Program-made: the position numbers and the translations under genes
In this document: positions 45,976 through 55,215 of the stretch, piece by piece
Layout: each line of letters starts with the position of its first letter
How positions within the stretch are numbered: position 1 is the first letter of the stretch
From: Allomuricauda sp. CAU 1633
GTDB taxonomy: Bacteria > Bacteroidota > Bacteroidia > Flavobacteriales > Flavobacteriaceae
Direction: 5' to 3'
DNA length: 64,000 nucleotides
Assembly (NCBI RefSeq): GCF_017313225.1
Contig: NZ_JAFLNE010000005.1
Span: 62,001-126,000, forward strand
The notes under the pieces: generated by a model
The model's input: the letters and a program-made list of their open reading frames with translations, nothing else
Databases searched by the model: none
What the model was told of the DNA's origin: nothing

Positions 45976-47118
45976 TCAAAAGGTATTTTTGAAACGGGAT
46001 TTATAGGCTTTTTCATAAAGTTCCTCGTAAAGGGGCAAAATATGGACTATATCAAACTTGGAGGCCACATTGTACGCGTTTTGTTTGAATTGCTCCAGAA
46101 CTTTGTCATCCCGAAGGATTTGCAGCGACTTTGACGCCATATCCTCCACATCCCCAACATTGGACATAAATCCAGAAATCCCATCTTTGTTCACTTCTGG
46201 GATTCCACCCGTATTGCTGGAAACCACAGCTACTTTATTGATCATCGCTTCCAATGCCGCCAAACCAAAGCTTTCCGTTTCCGATGGCAATAGGAACAAA
46301 TCCGAAAAACAAAGGATTCTATCAATTTCAGTACTGTTGCCCAAAAACAATACTTTTTCTTTCATTCCAAGGTCATCACATAATTGCTCTGCCTTTTCTT
46401 TTTCGGGCCCCTCACCCACCATAATGAGTTTTGCGGGAAGCTCCTTTTGAATCTTATAAAACACCTTAATCACATCGGGAATACGCTTTACCTTCCTAAA
46501 ATTACTGATGTGGGTGATAATGCGTTCATCCTCTTTGGCCATCAAGGAACGTTGGCAATCGGTATATGCAGTGCTATATTTTGATTTTTCGATGAAATTG
46601 GGAATGACCTCTATCTCCTTTTCAATATCAAAAAGTTCTATGGTACTTTTCTTCAACGCTTCGGAAACAGAAGTGACCACATCAGATTTGTTGATACTGA
46701 AGGTTACTGCCGGTTTATAAAATGGATGTTTGCCCACCAAAGTAATATCGGTTCCGTGCAAAGTGGTGATCATGGGAATAAAAATCCCGTATTCCTGAAG
46801 CATTTTCTTCGCCATATACCCTGCATAGGCATGGGGAATGGCATAATGCACATGCAATAATTCAATTCCATAAAGCTTTATGGTATCCACCAATTTGCTG
46901 GATAAGGCCAATTCATAGGGTTGGTAATGAAAAAGAGGATACTCGGGTACGTGCACCTCATGAAAGTGGATATTATTCCCCAAAAGGCCCAACCGCACCG
47001 GTTGCCGATAGGTAACAAAATGAACTTCGTGGCCCCTCTCGGCCAAGGCTATACCCAATTCAGTGGCTACAACACCACTACCACCAAATGTGGGGTAACA
47101 AACAATTGCAATTTTCAT
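45976..47118 (-). CDS. bshA: N-acetyl-alpha-D-glucosaminyl L-malate synthase
   Basis: First step of bacillithiol synthesis: transfers GlcNAc from UDP-GlcNAc to L-malate. It is a GT4 enzyme of 380 residues. BshA hallmarks are CYPTFGGSGVVATELG at the start, HVHYAIPHAYAGYMAK, TTLHGTDITLVG, and ETESFGLAALEAM. It lies between the GH3 fusion gene (29-base gap) and the small lipoprotein. bshB and bshC are not in the window. Confidence 0.95.
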   Translation of the reverse strand: MKIAIVCYPTFGGSGVVATELGIALAERGHEVHFVTYRQPVRLGLLGNNIHFHEVHVPEYPLFHYQPYELALSSKLVDTIKLYGIELLHVHYAIPHAYAGYMAKKMLQEYGIFIPMITTLHGTDITLVGKHPFYKPAVTFSINKSDVVTSVSEALKKSTIELFDIEKEIEVIPNFIEKSKYSTAYTDCQRSLMAKEDERIITHISNFRKVKRIPDVIKVFYKIQKELPAKLIMVGEGPEKEKAEQLCDDLGMKEKVLFLGNSTEIDRILCFSDLFLLPSETESFGLAALEAMINKVAVVSSNTGGIPEVNKDGISGFMSNVGDVEDMASKSLQILRDDKVLEQFKQNAYNVASKFDIVHILPLYEELYEKAYKSRFKNTF

Positions 47119-47147
47119 GACTACAAATCTAAGTCAATATTTGTTGT

Positions 47148-50060
47148 CTAATTTATAATGGAATCATAAATAGCTTGCTGAATCCTGGTTCGCAAGCCAG
47201 ACCTGATTAGCAAAGTGTTGGAGGACGATGGGTATGTCCGGTTCGATAAAAAGACGTAAACCAGTTCTGCATCGGGGTCTGCCCACGTATAGGTGCCCGT
47301 AAAACCACTATGTCCGAAGCTTTTTGGAGACACACACCCGCAAGTAGGCCCACTTTCTTCCAATTGGGGTTTATCAAAACCAACCCCACGTCGTACGTTT
47401 TTATTGCAGAAATAGCAGGTATTGAATTTTTTTACGGTACGTTCGTTTAAAAATCGTTCTCCACCATAATAGCCGCCTTGCAGATACATTTGCATAATCT
47501 TGGCTACATCATTGGCCGTACTGAACAAACCTGCATGTCCTCCTACGCCACCTTGCATGGCGGCTCCCATATCATGCACGTAGCCTTGTATGGTTTGATA
47601 CCGATAATAATCGTCCTCCTCAGTGGGAACAATTTCATTTTTTGAAAATTTATCCAGTGGATTGAACGATGTGTACTGCAGTCCCATAGGTTTATAAAGA
47701 AACTCATCTATAAGCTTGTCCACAGACTTTCCATAAGTGTCTTCAATAAATTTTTTGAATACATAATAGCCCACATCACTATAGCGATACCGGTTTGATT
47801 TTAAACTTTGACGGCCAATGCGCTCATAGATAGAATCTTTATAGGCGTTGGTAAGATACAAGTGGTCCGCCACCTGATAGGAAAAGTCTTGGGAGGGGTT
47901 TTGACTGTAAAATTCTGGGGAAGGCTTCCTTTCTTTGTTCAAAGTATCCAAATAAAATGCAATCCAAGCAGGGAGACGGCCATAATGTGACAGTGCCTTT
48001 AGCACAGTTACATCTTTAAGTTCAGTGTTTTCATACTCTGGAACCAGTTCCTTGAACGTATCGTTCAACTCAATTTTCCCCTCTTCCTCCATTTTCATAA
48101 TCAAGGGAAGGGTTGATAAAATCTTGGTCAAAGAGGCCAAATCGTAAATGGATTCTTCATTGATTTGTACCTCGCTGTTGTAGGTAGGTTTGCCAAAACT
48201 TTTATTGTAAATCACCTTTCCCTTTCTCGCCACCAAAACTTGTGCTCCAGGGTACATCAATGAATCCAATCCGTTCTGTACCAAAGTATCCACCATGGCC
48301 AATTGTGAGGAACTCATCCCTACGCGTTCGGGTATGCTGTACCCCAATCGTTGTAATGGTTTTACTTCCACTCCCGTATTCACTGGAAATTCACCGTGGG
48401 CAGAAACTGGGAGTTTTCCTGTTGCACCAATAGCGCCAAAAATAACCTCTGCAGCCTTTTCTTGAGCTATCGCACTATTCTGGTATCCAACAACCACTCC
48501 GTCCATAGTATCAAAATTGAGGACGTCCAAGAGTGCGTAAGGTTTTGCAAATAGGGTCAATATGGTATTGCTAGTGCGGAGTCTTGAGATTTCCTCAAGC
48601 CAAAACAATTCATTTTTGGAAAACTTATAGCCTTTCCAAGGGCTTTCATTACTCTTGTGAAAACCTATGATTACCAAATTATAATTGGCCAATTCCTTTT
48701 TATACCCAGCGATATCTTTCGCCTCAATTTTAGTGACCTTAAAATATTTGTTCAGGGTCTTATAAAATTTATCCCCTGAATCATCCCCAAACTGTACATA
48801 GGCAATTTTCTTGTTGTCCAATTTTCTGATGGGCATCAACGAAAAGTTGTTTTTGGCCACTGTAATGGCCCCTTCAATGGCTTCTTCGTAGACCACATCA
48901 TTTTCAATCCCATTCAAATCCTCATATAAATTTTCCAAGTCAACAGGATGGTAATTGGATAGGCCGACCTTGTACTTGGCCATCAATATTTTTTTGACCG
49001 AATGGGCCAAGCGCTCTTCGGAAATGACACCGGTATGGTAGGCCTCAATCAATTTTTCTTTGGCTTTAAGTACATTTTCGGGCATCAGCAGCATATCATT
49101 TCCCGCCAAAAAAGCTTGGAGTTCAACCTCTCCATCAGGAGCAAATTGCGATACCGCCTTCATATTTAGGGCATCCGTAAAAACCAACCCTTTAAAACCC
49201 ATTTTATCTTGCAATAATTGGTAGACGATATCATTTGAAAGCGATGAAGGATACCCTTCCCTACTTTCCAAACTAGGTACATCCAAATGAGCTATCATAA
49301 TGGAACTTAAGCCACTTTCCATTGTTTTCTTGAAAGGATACAATTCAATGGAATCCAATTGTTCCCGAGTCGAATTAATGATGGGCAAAGCTTTATGGGA
49401 ATCCGTAGCGGTATCGCCATGACCTGGAAAATGTTTTCCACAGGATAAAACCCCGGCCCGCTCCATTCCTTTCACAAAGGCAATTCCTTTTTCAGCAACA
49501 TTTATAGGGTCTTCTCCAAAGGAGCGATTGCCAATTATAGGATTTTGTGGGTTGTTATTGACATCCAAATCCGGAGCAAAATTGATGTGCACTCCCAATC
49601 GTTTGGCATGTTTTCCTATTTGGTAGCCTACTTTTTCCACTACGGAATTATCTTGAATCGCTCCCAAGGTCATATTCCATGGAAAGGCATAGGTGGAATC
49701 CAACCGCATGGCCATACCCCACTCTGCGTCAGAACCAATAAGCAGTGGCACTTTGGATGAGGATTGATATTCATTGGTCAATTTTGCTTGTTGCACAGGA
49801 CCACCGGCCAAGAAAATCACGCCGCCAATACCCTGCTCTCGTACAAGTTTTTTGATTCTATCCTTTGAAGCTTGATCTTGATTGGAAGCTATGCTCACCA
49901 TGAACAACTGCCCCACCCGCTCTTCCAATGACATTGCGTTGTATTGACCATTAAGCCAATTGGTTTGGGCAAGCGAGTCCTTGGTGACCAAAGGATGATT
50001 TTGGCCCATTGCATGCAAACAAAAAAACAGGAAAAAGGAGAGGTAGATCTTAATCTGCAT
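47148..50060 (-). CDS. GH3 (NagZ-like) and serine beta-lactamase-like fusion protein
   Basis: The 970-residue protein has a signal peptide (ending HAMGQ). GH3 domain, about 35-370: KHFPGHGDTATDSH, the NagZ-type His loop, and the nucleophile Asp in VFTDALNMK. A GH3 C-terminal-like part extends to about 560. A serine-hydrolase domain of beta-lactamase/penicillin-binding type fills 600-970: SLTK near 642, RYSDVGYY as the second motif, GHSGFTGT as the third. It acts in the periplasm or on the surface, probably on muropeptides by removing beta-GlcNAc and cleaving peptides. The fusion occurs in other Bacteroidota. The precise substrate is inferred. Confidence 0.92.
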   Translation of the reverse strand: MQIKIYLSFFLFFCLHAMGQNHPLVTKDSLAQTNWLNGQYNAMSLEERVGQLFMVSIASNQDQASKDRIKKLVREQGIGGVIFLAGGPVQQAKLTNEYQSSSKVPLLIGSDAEWGMAMRLDSTYAFPWNMTLGAIQDNSVVEKVGYQIGKHAKRLGVHINFAPDLDVNNNPQNPIIGNRSFGEDPINVAEKGIAFVKGMERAGVLSCGKHFPGHGDTATDSHKALPIINSTREQLDSIELYPFKKTMESGLSSIMIAHLDVPSLESREGYPSSLSNDIVYQLLQDKMGFKGLVFTDALNMKAVSQFAPDGEVELQAFLAGNDMLLMPENVLKAKEKLIEAYHTGVISEERLAHSVKKILMAKYKVGLSNYHPVDLENLYEDLNGIENDVVYEEAIEGAITVAKNNFSLMPIRKLDNKKIAYVQFGDDSGDKFYKTLNKYFKVTKIEAKDIAGYKKELANYNLVIIGFHKSNESPWKGYKFSKNELFWLEEISRLRTSNTILTLFAKPYALLDVLNFDTMDGVVVGYQNSAIAQEKAAEVIFGAIGATGKLPVSAHGEFPVNTGVEVKPLQRLGYSIPERVGMSSSQLAMVDTLVQNGLDSLMYPGAQVLVARKGKVIYNKSFGKPTYNSEVQINEESIYDLASLTKILSTLPLIMKMEEEGKIELNDTFKELVPEYENTELKDVTVLKALSHYGRLPAWIAFYLDTLNKERKPSPEFYSQNPSQDFSYQVADHLYLTNAYKDSIYERIGRQSLKSNRYRYSDVGYYVFKKFIEDTYGKSVDKLIDEFLYKPMGLQYTSFNPLDKFSKNEIVPTEEDDYYRYQTIQGYVHDMGAAMQGGVGGHAGLFSTANDVAKIMQMYLQGGYYGGERFLNERTVKKFNTCYFCNKNVRRGVGFDKPQLEESGPTCGCVSPKSFGHSGFTGTYTWADPDAELVYVFLSNRTYPSSSNTLLIRSGLRTRIQQAIYDSIIN

Positions 50061-50152
50061 AAATATCTTGTCTATGACATCAACTTACAGCACATAAAAA
50101 TATTGCATTTCATCGAAGAATGCACAGAAATTAGGATAATTTAAGATTCTAT

Positions 50153-50635
50153 CTATACAAAACGGGCATGCCAACTTTCACTGGCCGGGACTTCCCAGTT
50201 TTCCAAATACTCTTGTTTTGTGGCCACCAAATTGTTAAAAACTACTGTGTTTTTGGAAACGGCCTTGTCTTTGGCCAACTTCTTAAAGTCTTTTAACGGT
50301 TTATAGGCGATAAACTCACCTTGTTTAAAAGATACGTTCATTCGATCCAATAAGATCACATTATATTTTTGTTCCAAACGTTGAATAAAATGTACCGAAG
50401 CATCAATGGAACAACCCGAAGCACTGGCATTCGTTTGATCTAATCCGATAACAATAAAACGCTTGTATTTTATTTCAAAACCGGCGTGTAAATCGCTACC
50501 GTGGGCTGTCCATTCTTTTAGGAAACTGGTCAAACCCTCTTCAAGTTCCTTTTGTTCTTCTTCCGTAAAACTCCTATTGGCTTGATATATCCAAATTCTG
50601 GAGTGGTCTGGCAATTCATTGAAATCTACTAGCAT
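50153..50635 (-). CDS. Conserved Bacteroidota protein of unknown function
   Basis: 160 residues from ATG 50635 (MLVDFNELPDHSRIWIYQA); an upstream in-frame start would add 13 residues and is less likely. Relatives are often labelled 'ABC transporter ATPase', but no Walker A, signature or Walker B motif is visible here. The visible core is RSFTEEEQ, FIVIGLDQTNASASGCSID and a Cys near the middle. It lies 60 bases after the CCG-domain protein and may be in the same transcript. Function unknown. Confidence 0.8.
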   Translation of the reverse strand: MLVDFNELPDHSRIWIYQANRSFTEEEQKELEEGLTSFLKEWTAHGSDLHAGFEIKYKRFIVIGLDQTNASASGCSIDASVHFIQRLEQKYNVILLDRMNVSFKQGEFIAYKPLKDFKKLAKDKAVSKNTVVFNNLVATKQEYLENWEVPASESWHARFV

Positions 50636-50695
50636 TTTTTTTATACTTTTTAAGGAGAACACCCCTGTAGTCACCTCAAGGGGACAATTTAATTC

Positions 50696-51487
50696 TTACA
50701 AATTTAGGGAGTTTGCCAATACTTCGGCAACATCCAAAACCGTAACACTACCTTCTTTTTCATGTGCTTTAATGCCATCCGTCATCATGGTATTGCAATA
50801 CGGACAACCTGTTGCAATAATATTGGGTTGGATCTCTAAAGCATCTTTGGTACGCAGTACGTTGATATCCATATCTCCCTTTTCAGGTTCTTTGAACATT
50901 TGGGCACCTCCCGCACCACAACAGAGGGCAGTTTTTTTATGGCGTTTCATTTCCACCAATTCTGCATTGGTTTTAGCGAGCAGTTCTCTAGGAGCATCAA
51001 AAACGGAATTGGCCCTGCCCAAATAACAGGGATCGTGGAAGGTAATGCGTTTTCCTTTGTATGCTTCTCCTTCAAGCTTCAAACGGCCCTTATCTATTAA
51101 TTCTTTAAGATATTGGGTGTGATGAAGAACTTCATACGTACCCCCCAAACCTGGATACTCATTTTTTAGCGTATTGAAGGAATGTGGGTCACATGTAACA
51201 ATCCTTTTTACTTCGTAACCATTCAGCAATTCTATGTTCATCATGGCCTGCATCTGAAACAAGAACTCATTGCCGGCCCGTTTGGCCACATCTCCTGTGG
51301 AACTCTCTTCGGTACCTAAAACGGCAAAAACAACATTGGCCTTGTTCAATAACTTTACAAACGCTCTGGAAATCTTTTTGGCCCGATCATCATAACTACC
51401 TGCTGAGCCTACCCAAAACAATATTTCGGGCTGCTTGCCTTCTGCCATAAACTCTTGCATGGTTTTCACCTTCAATTGCTCGCTCAT
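50696..51487 (-). CDS. Fe-S protein with CCG domain (heterodisulfide reductase subunit B-like)
   Basis: In 263 residues the cysteine-rich CCG motifs are visible: HDPCYLGR and CCGAGGAQMF, and CPYCNTMM near the C-terminus. It likely works with the membrane Fe-S protein encoded directly upstream (stop 51498, start here 51487). Together they resemble a two-subunit electron-transfer unit of the GlpC/HdrDE type. Electron donor and acceptor are unknown. Confidence 0.9.
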   Translation of the reverse strand: MSEQLKVKTMQEFMAEGKQPEILFWVGSAGSYDDRAKKISRAFVKLLNKANVVFAVLGTEESSTGDVAKRAGNEFLFQMQAMMNIELLNGYEVKRIVTCDPHSFNTLKNEYPGLGGTYEVLHHTQYLKELIDKGRLKLEGEAYKGKRITFHDPCYLGRANSVFDAPRELLAKTNAELVEMKRHKKTALCCGAGGAQMFKEPEKGDMDINVLRTKDALEIQPNIIATGCPYCNTMMTDGIKAHEKEGSVTVLDVAEVLANSLNL

Positions 51488-51497
51488 AGTTCCAAAT

Positions 51498-52820
51498 TTA
51501 TTCGTTCACCCAGTTTAAGCGGTCCATTTGATTGTAGGGCCAAGGTGCACCGTTGTTCTCGATATTGGACATCATGTTGTTCAACTCCATCGGCGCTGCG
51601 GATTGTTCCATGACCAAATAACGTCTCATCTCCACAATAATGGATAAAGGGTCAATGCTCACAGGACAAGCCTGGACGCAGGCATTGCATGTAGTGCACG
51701 CCCATAGTTCTTCTGGGGTGATATAATCATTCAACAATTGTTTGCCATCGTCCACGAATTCACCTTTGTTGGCATCCATAATCTTCCCGACTTCTTCCAG
51801 ACGGTCACGTGTGTCCATCATGATTTTTCGGGGTGATAGTTTTTTTCCGGTTTGGTTGGCCGGACATTCTGAAGTACATCGACCACATTCGGTACAGGTA
51901 TAGGCATTCAAAAGCTGGACCCAATTCAAGTCCATTACATCAGAAGCTCCAAATTTTTCGGGAACCGGTGCATCTTCAGGTGGTGCTGCGTAGGGATCAG
52001 CGGAAGGGTCCATCATCAATTTGACCTCATTGGTGACAGATTCTAAATTATTGAACTGGCCTTGTGGTTTCACCTTACCGTAGTAGGTATTGGGGAAAGC
52101 CAACAAAATGTGTAAATGTTTGGAGTAATATAAATAATTCAAAAAGGCTAAGATGCCTAAAATATGAAGCCACCATGCGGCTCTTTCAATTACAATAAGG
52201 GAGGAAATGGATAGACCGTCAAATAAAGGTGTTATAAACTGACTAATGGGAAATGCGCCTGCCTCCGTGTAATGTGCAGCTCCCAGTTGTTGTAGTTGGG
52301 AATCGGCTGCATTCATGGTCAAAAATAGCAGCATCAACACAAATTCGATATAGAGAATTAGGTTCCCGTCTGTTTTGGGCCAACCTTTCATTTCAGGTTT
52401 TATGAACCGTTTTAGTCTGATGATATTTCGTCGTATCCAAAAAATCACCACAGCCACAATGACCAACAGGGCCAAAATTTCAAATGAAGCAATTAAAACA
52501 TCATATAATGTACCTAGTGGCGCAAACAGGCGATGGGTTCCCAAAATACCATCCAAAATAATCTCCAACACCTCAATATTGATGATGATAAAGCCGACAT
52601 ATACAAAAATATGCATGAGCCCCGCTACCGGACGTACCACCATTTTAGTTTGTCCGAGTGCAATACGAACCATGTTTCTCCAACGCTGGGGCTTGTTGTC
52701 ACTAACATCCACATCCTTACCCAATTTGATGTTCCGGGACAATTTTTTAACGTTCCTTGTAAAGAAACCGATACCTGCAATCAGGGCTATCACAAAAAGT
52801 ATATTGGGCAAATATTCCAT
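51498..52820 (-). CDS. Membrane 4Fe-4S protein (HdrE/NarI-like fused to ferredoxin domain)
   Basis: In 440 residues the N-terminal half has about 5-6 membrane helices like nitrate reductase gamma or HdrE subunits. The C-terminal half carries two 4Fe-4S motifs: CTECGRCTSECP and CTTCNACVQACP. It is a probable quinone-linked electron-transfer partner of the CCG protein that follows after ten bases. It starts six bases after the MCE gene ends. Confidence 0.9.
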   Translation of the reverse strand: MEYLPNILFVIALIAGIGFFTRNVKKLSRNIKLGKDVDVSDNKPQRWRNMVRIALGQTKMVVRPVAGLMHIFVYVGFIIINIEVLEIILDGILGTHRLFAPLGTLYDVLIASFEILALLVIVAVVIFWIRRNIIRLKRFIKPEMKGWPKTDGNLILYIEFVLMLLFLTMNAADSQLQQLGAAHYTEAGAFPISQFITPLFDGLSISSLIVIERAAWWLHILGILAFLNYLYYSKHLHILLAFPNTYYGKVKPQGQFNNLESVTNEVKLMMDPSADPYAAPPEDAPVPEKFGASDVMDLNWVQLLNAYTCTECGRCTSECPANQTGKKLSPRKIMMDTRDRLEEVGKIMDANKGEFVDDGKQLLNDYITPEELWACTTCNACVQACPVSIDPLSIIVEMRRYLVMEQSAAPMELNNMMSNIENNGAPWPYNQMDRLNWVNE

Positions 52821-52826
52821 GATACA

Positions 52827-53798
52827 CTAGTTCTGGGTCTGTATTGAATCGGCCGGATCGTTTTCAGGAAGGGTATATTCCTTTTGCTTTTTCCCAAATA
52901 CGGATACGTTGACATAACGTTTGGGGTTGAGTCTGAAATCCTGTAACAATAGTTCCAATTGCCTTGAAGATTCTGCCAAATTATTGTACAAGGCATCATC
53001 TTTATGAAGTTTGCCCAATGATCCCTCGCCTTGTTCAATTTTTTCGAGGATACCGTTCAACTTGTTAACCGTTTCTTGGAAATTGGAAAGTGTCCCTGCC
53101 AAATCTGCACTAGCCAATGAATCTGAAAGCTTTGAAAAATTGGATGTAATATTACCCACATTTTTAAGGGAGCTGTCCAATTGCTGTTGGTTGTTCTCCA
53201 GTAGCAGGTTTATTTTATCCGCACTGCCCTTAAACGCTTTTACCAATTGGTTGAGCGAAACGATGGTTTCCTTCAACTCTCTTTTGGTAGGGTCGTCCAA
53301 AATTTGGTTGACATTCATCAACAAGGTGTCTGCATGGGATACCGCTCCTTCCACTTTCATTTGCAAAGGAGTTAATTTTTGTTGCACCAATTCTGTAATC
53401 CCCGGTTTTATATTTGATTGAAGTGTGTCTCCAGATTTTGCATTGGGAGCTCCATCAAAAACAGGGACAATCTGAATACCTTTCCCGCCTATAATTCCTG
53501 TATCAAAAAGCTCTGCGGTGCTATTTTGGGAAAAATCAAATTCGTTGCTCACCGAAAAGGTCACCAACAGCTTTCCAGAACTGTCCTTAAATCCAATACT
53601 GGTAACATTGCCCACATTATACCCATTTATAGATACTTGCGTACCGGGTTGCAAACCGCCTACATTATCATAAACGGCATAAAACATTTTATTGTTTTCA
53701 AAAAGTGGGGAGGATTTTAAATAGCTCAGCCCAAAAACAAAGGCAAAAATTCCTACGAGTACAATAACCCCGGTCTTAACTTCCCTGGATAGCTTCAA
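52827..53798 (-). CDS. MlaD/MCE-domain protein
   Basis: In 323 residues there is one N-terminal membrane helix (about 10-28) and an MCE domain (about 38-115; MFYAVYDNVGGLQPGTQVSING). A long helical region follows (about 140-270), as in phospholipid-transport MlaD-type hexamers. The start is a TTG at 53798; no in-frame ATG fits. It is predicted to shuttle lipids between membranes, but no mlaE/mlaF are nearby. It is followed by the Fe-S gene after six bases. Confidence 0.9.
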   Translation of the reverse strand: MKLSREVKTGVIVLVGIFAFVFGLSYLKSSPLFENNKMFYAVYDNVGGLQPGTQVSINGYNVGNVTSIGFKDSSGKLLVTFSVSNEFDFSQNSTAELFDTGIIGGKGIQIVPVFDGAPNAKSGDTLQSNIKPGITELVQQKLTPLQMKVEGAVSHADTLLMNVNQILDDPTKRELKETIVSLNQLVKAFKGSADKINLLLENNQQQLDSSLKNVGNITSNFSKLSDSLASADLAGTLSNFQETVNKLNGILEKIEQGEGSLGKLHKDDALYNNLAESSRQLELLLQDFRLNPKRYVNVSVFGKKQKEYTLPENDPADSIQTQN

Positions 53799-53863
53799 AG
53801 GATTCGGTTTATGGTTTAAACAAAATTAGGAATATTTTTGACAAGGCTGTCAAAGATGTTCAT

Positions 53864-55084
53864 CTAGTTGGTTGCTTGTGATATAGGCACTCGCTTACCA
53901 TCTTTATAGGCCACTATATATGAGGTGGTGTAGCCTTTAGCGTCTGCATTGGCCTTTAATCTTTTGGCATCCTCCAACGTACTGGCATTGCCATACATAT
54001 ATCTGTAGAGGTTTTTGTAGGGCTCCCTGGACAATACATCCAATCCATTAAAATTTGCTCCTGTAAGGGGTATGCTCTTTGCGCTAGCCAAAAGCTGTAC
54101 TTTAAAAACCACTCCTGTGTTGGTGGATACAACAGGCGGTGCCTTAGTTTCTTCTTTTGGTGTGGATGGAACGATTGTTTCTTCCTTTTTGGGAGTTTCC
54201 TCCTCCTTTTTTGGGGGTTCCGCTACACTTTCAGTTTCCTCTGGGATATTCACAGCAACTTCGGTGTCTTCTATTTCAGTGGAAATGGTGCTGATATCAA
54301 CTCCAGTGTTAATCTCAGACTTGTATGCTAAAACAGCATCGGCAATGGCTTTGCCCATCTCTCGTTGACCATTTTTTGAGTTTAGATAGCTTCCTTCATT
54401 TTTGTTGGTCAAAAAACCGGTTTCCACCAATACACTGGGCATAAAGGTCTGGTGCAGTACAATAAAACCTGCTTGTTTAACCTTCCGGTCTTTTCTTTTC
54501 AACTTTACGGTGAAGTTATCCTGCAGTTTTTTGCCCAACAGAATACTTTGATCCAAGAATTCTTCTTGCATAATAGTCAAACCAATAATGGATTCTGGAG
54601 AATTGATGTCGTATTCTGCGTACCGCTGTGCATAATCGTCCTCTAAATAAATTACAGAGTTCTCCTTTTTGGCCACCTCAAAATTACGCTGATTGGCATG
54701 CAGCCCCAGTACAAAAGTCTCTGCGCCATTGGCATCGGAATTGTGGGCATTGCAATGCACGGACACAAAAAGGTCCGCATTGGCTTGATTGGCAATTTCC
54801 CCTCTTTTAAAGAGGTCAACAAAGGTGTCATCATCCCGGGTATAAAGGACTTTAATTGTGGGGTCCTTTTCCAATTCTTTACCGGCTTCGAGCACAACGT
54901 TTAATGCAATATCCTTCTCCAAATACCCATTTCCAATGTTACCGGGATCATGCCCGCCATGGCCGGCATCAAGAACAACAATGAACTTGTCATTGGGTGT
55001 TTTTTGTAAATTGGTAATGTTAAATGAAATCAGTGGTGGGGTTATGAATAATAAAACGAAAAATGTAATCCAACTTTTATTCAT
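53864..55084 (-). CDS. N-acetylmuramoyl-L-alanine amidase (Amidase_3) with C-terminal SPOR-like domain
   Basis: In 406 residues there is a signal segment, then a zinc amidase domain (about 32-260): DAGHGGHDPG, a Glu in the following helix, VSVHCNAH, and VLVETGFLTN. A Glu/Pro/Lys-rich linker and a C-terminal domain (about 325-400, VFKVQLLASAKSI) that resembles SPOR follow. It cleaves stem peptides from peptidoglycan in cell separation. It is divergent from lptD and first in the run leading down to the lipoprotein at 45517. Confidence 0.92.
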   Translation of the reverse strand: MNKSWITFFVLLFITPPLISFNITNLQKTPNDKFIVVLDAGHGGHDPGNIGNGYLEKDIALNVVLEAGKELEKDPTIKVLYTRDDDTFVDLFKRGEIANQANADLFVSVHCNAHNSDANGAETFVLGLHANQRNFEVAKKENSVIYLEDDYAQRYAEYDINSPESIIGLTIMQEEFLDQSILLGKKLQDNFTVKLKRKDRKVKQAGFIVLHQTFMPSVLVETGFLTNKNEGSYLNSKNGQREMGKAIADAVLAYKSEINTGVDISTISTEIEDTEVAVNIPEETESVAEPPKKEEETPKKEETIVPSTPKEETKAPPVVSTNTGVVFKVQLLASAKSIPLTGANFNGLDVLSREPYKNLYRYMYGNASTLEDAKRLKANADAKGYTTSYIVAYKDGKRVPISQATN

Positions 55085-55161
55085 AAGAACTGTTTATTTA
55101 TGGTCTCCCAATATTGGTTAAAAATATCGTAATCCCCAATAAGCGGAACAAAAAATATATG

Positions 55162-55169
55162 TAAGTTTG
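55162..55169 (+). promoter_or_regulatory. Candidate -7 box for lptD
   Basis: TAAGTTTG matches TAnnTTTG about 47 bases before the TTG start at 55216. No clean -33 TTTG was found. Confidence 0.4.
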
Positions 55170-55215
55170 GGCACAAAAACTGAGCCAACCCAGCACAAAA
55201 ATAGGATTTATCACG

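Noticed and set aside
50105-50120. TTTCATCGA upstream of the GH3 fusion gene, sharing the arm of the inverted repeat at 31689-31699
   Set aside because: Only a single half-site of nine bases; one chance match in a window of this size is expected.
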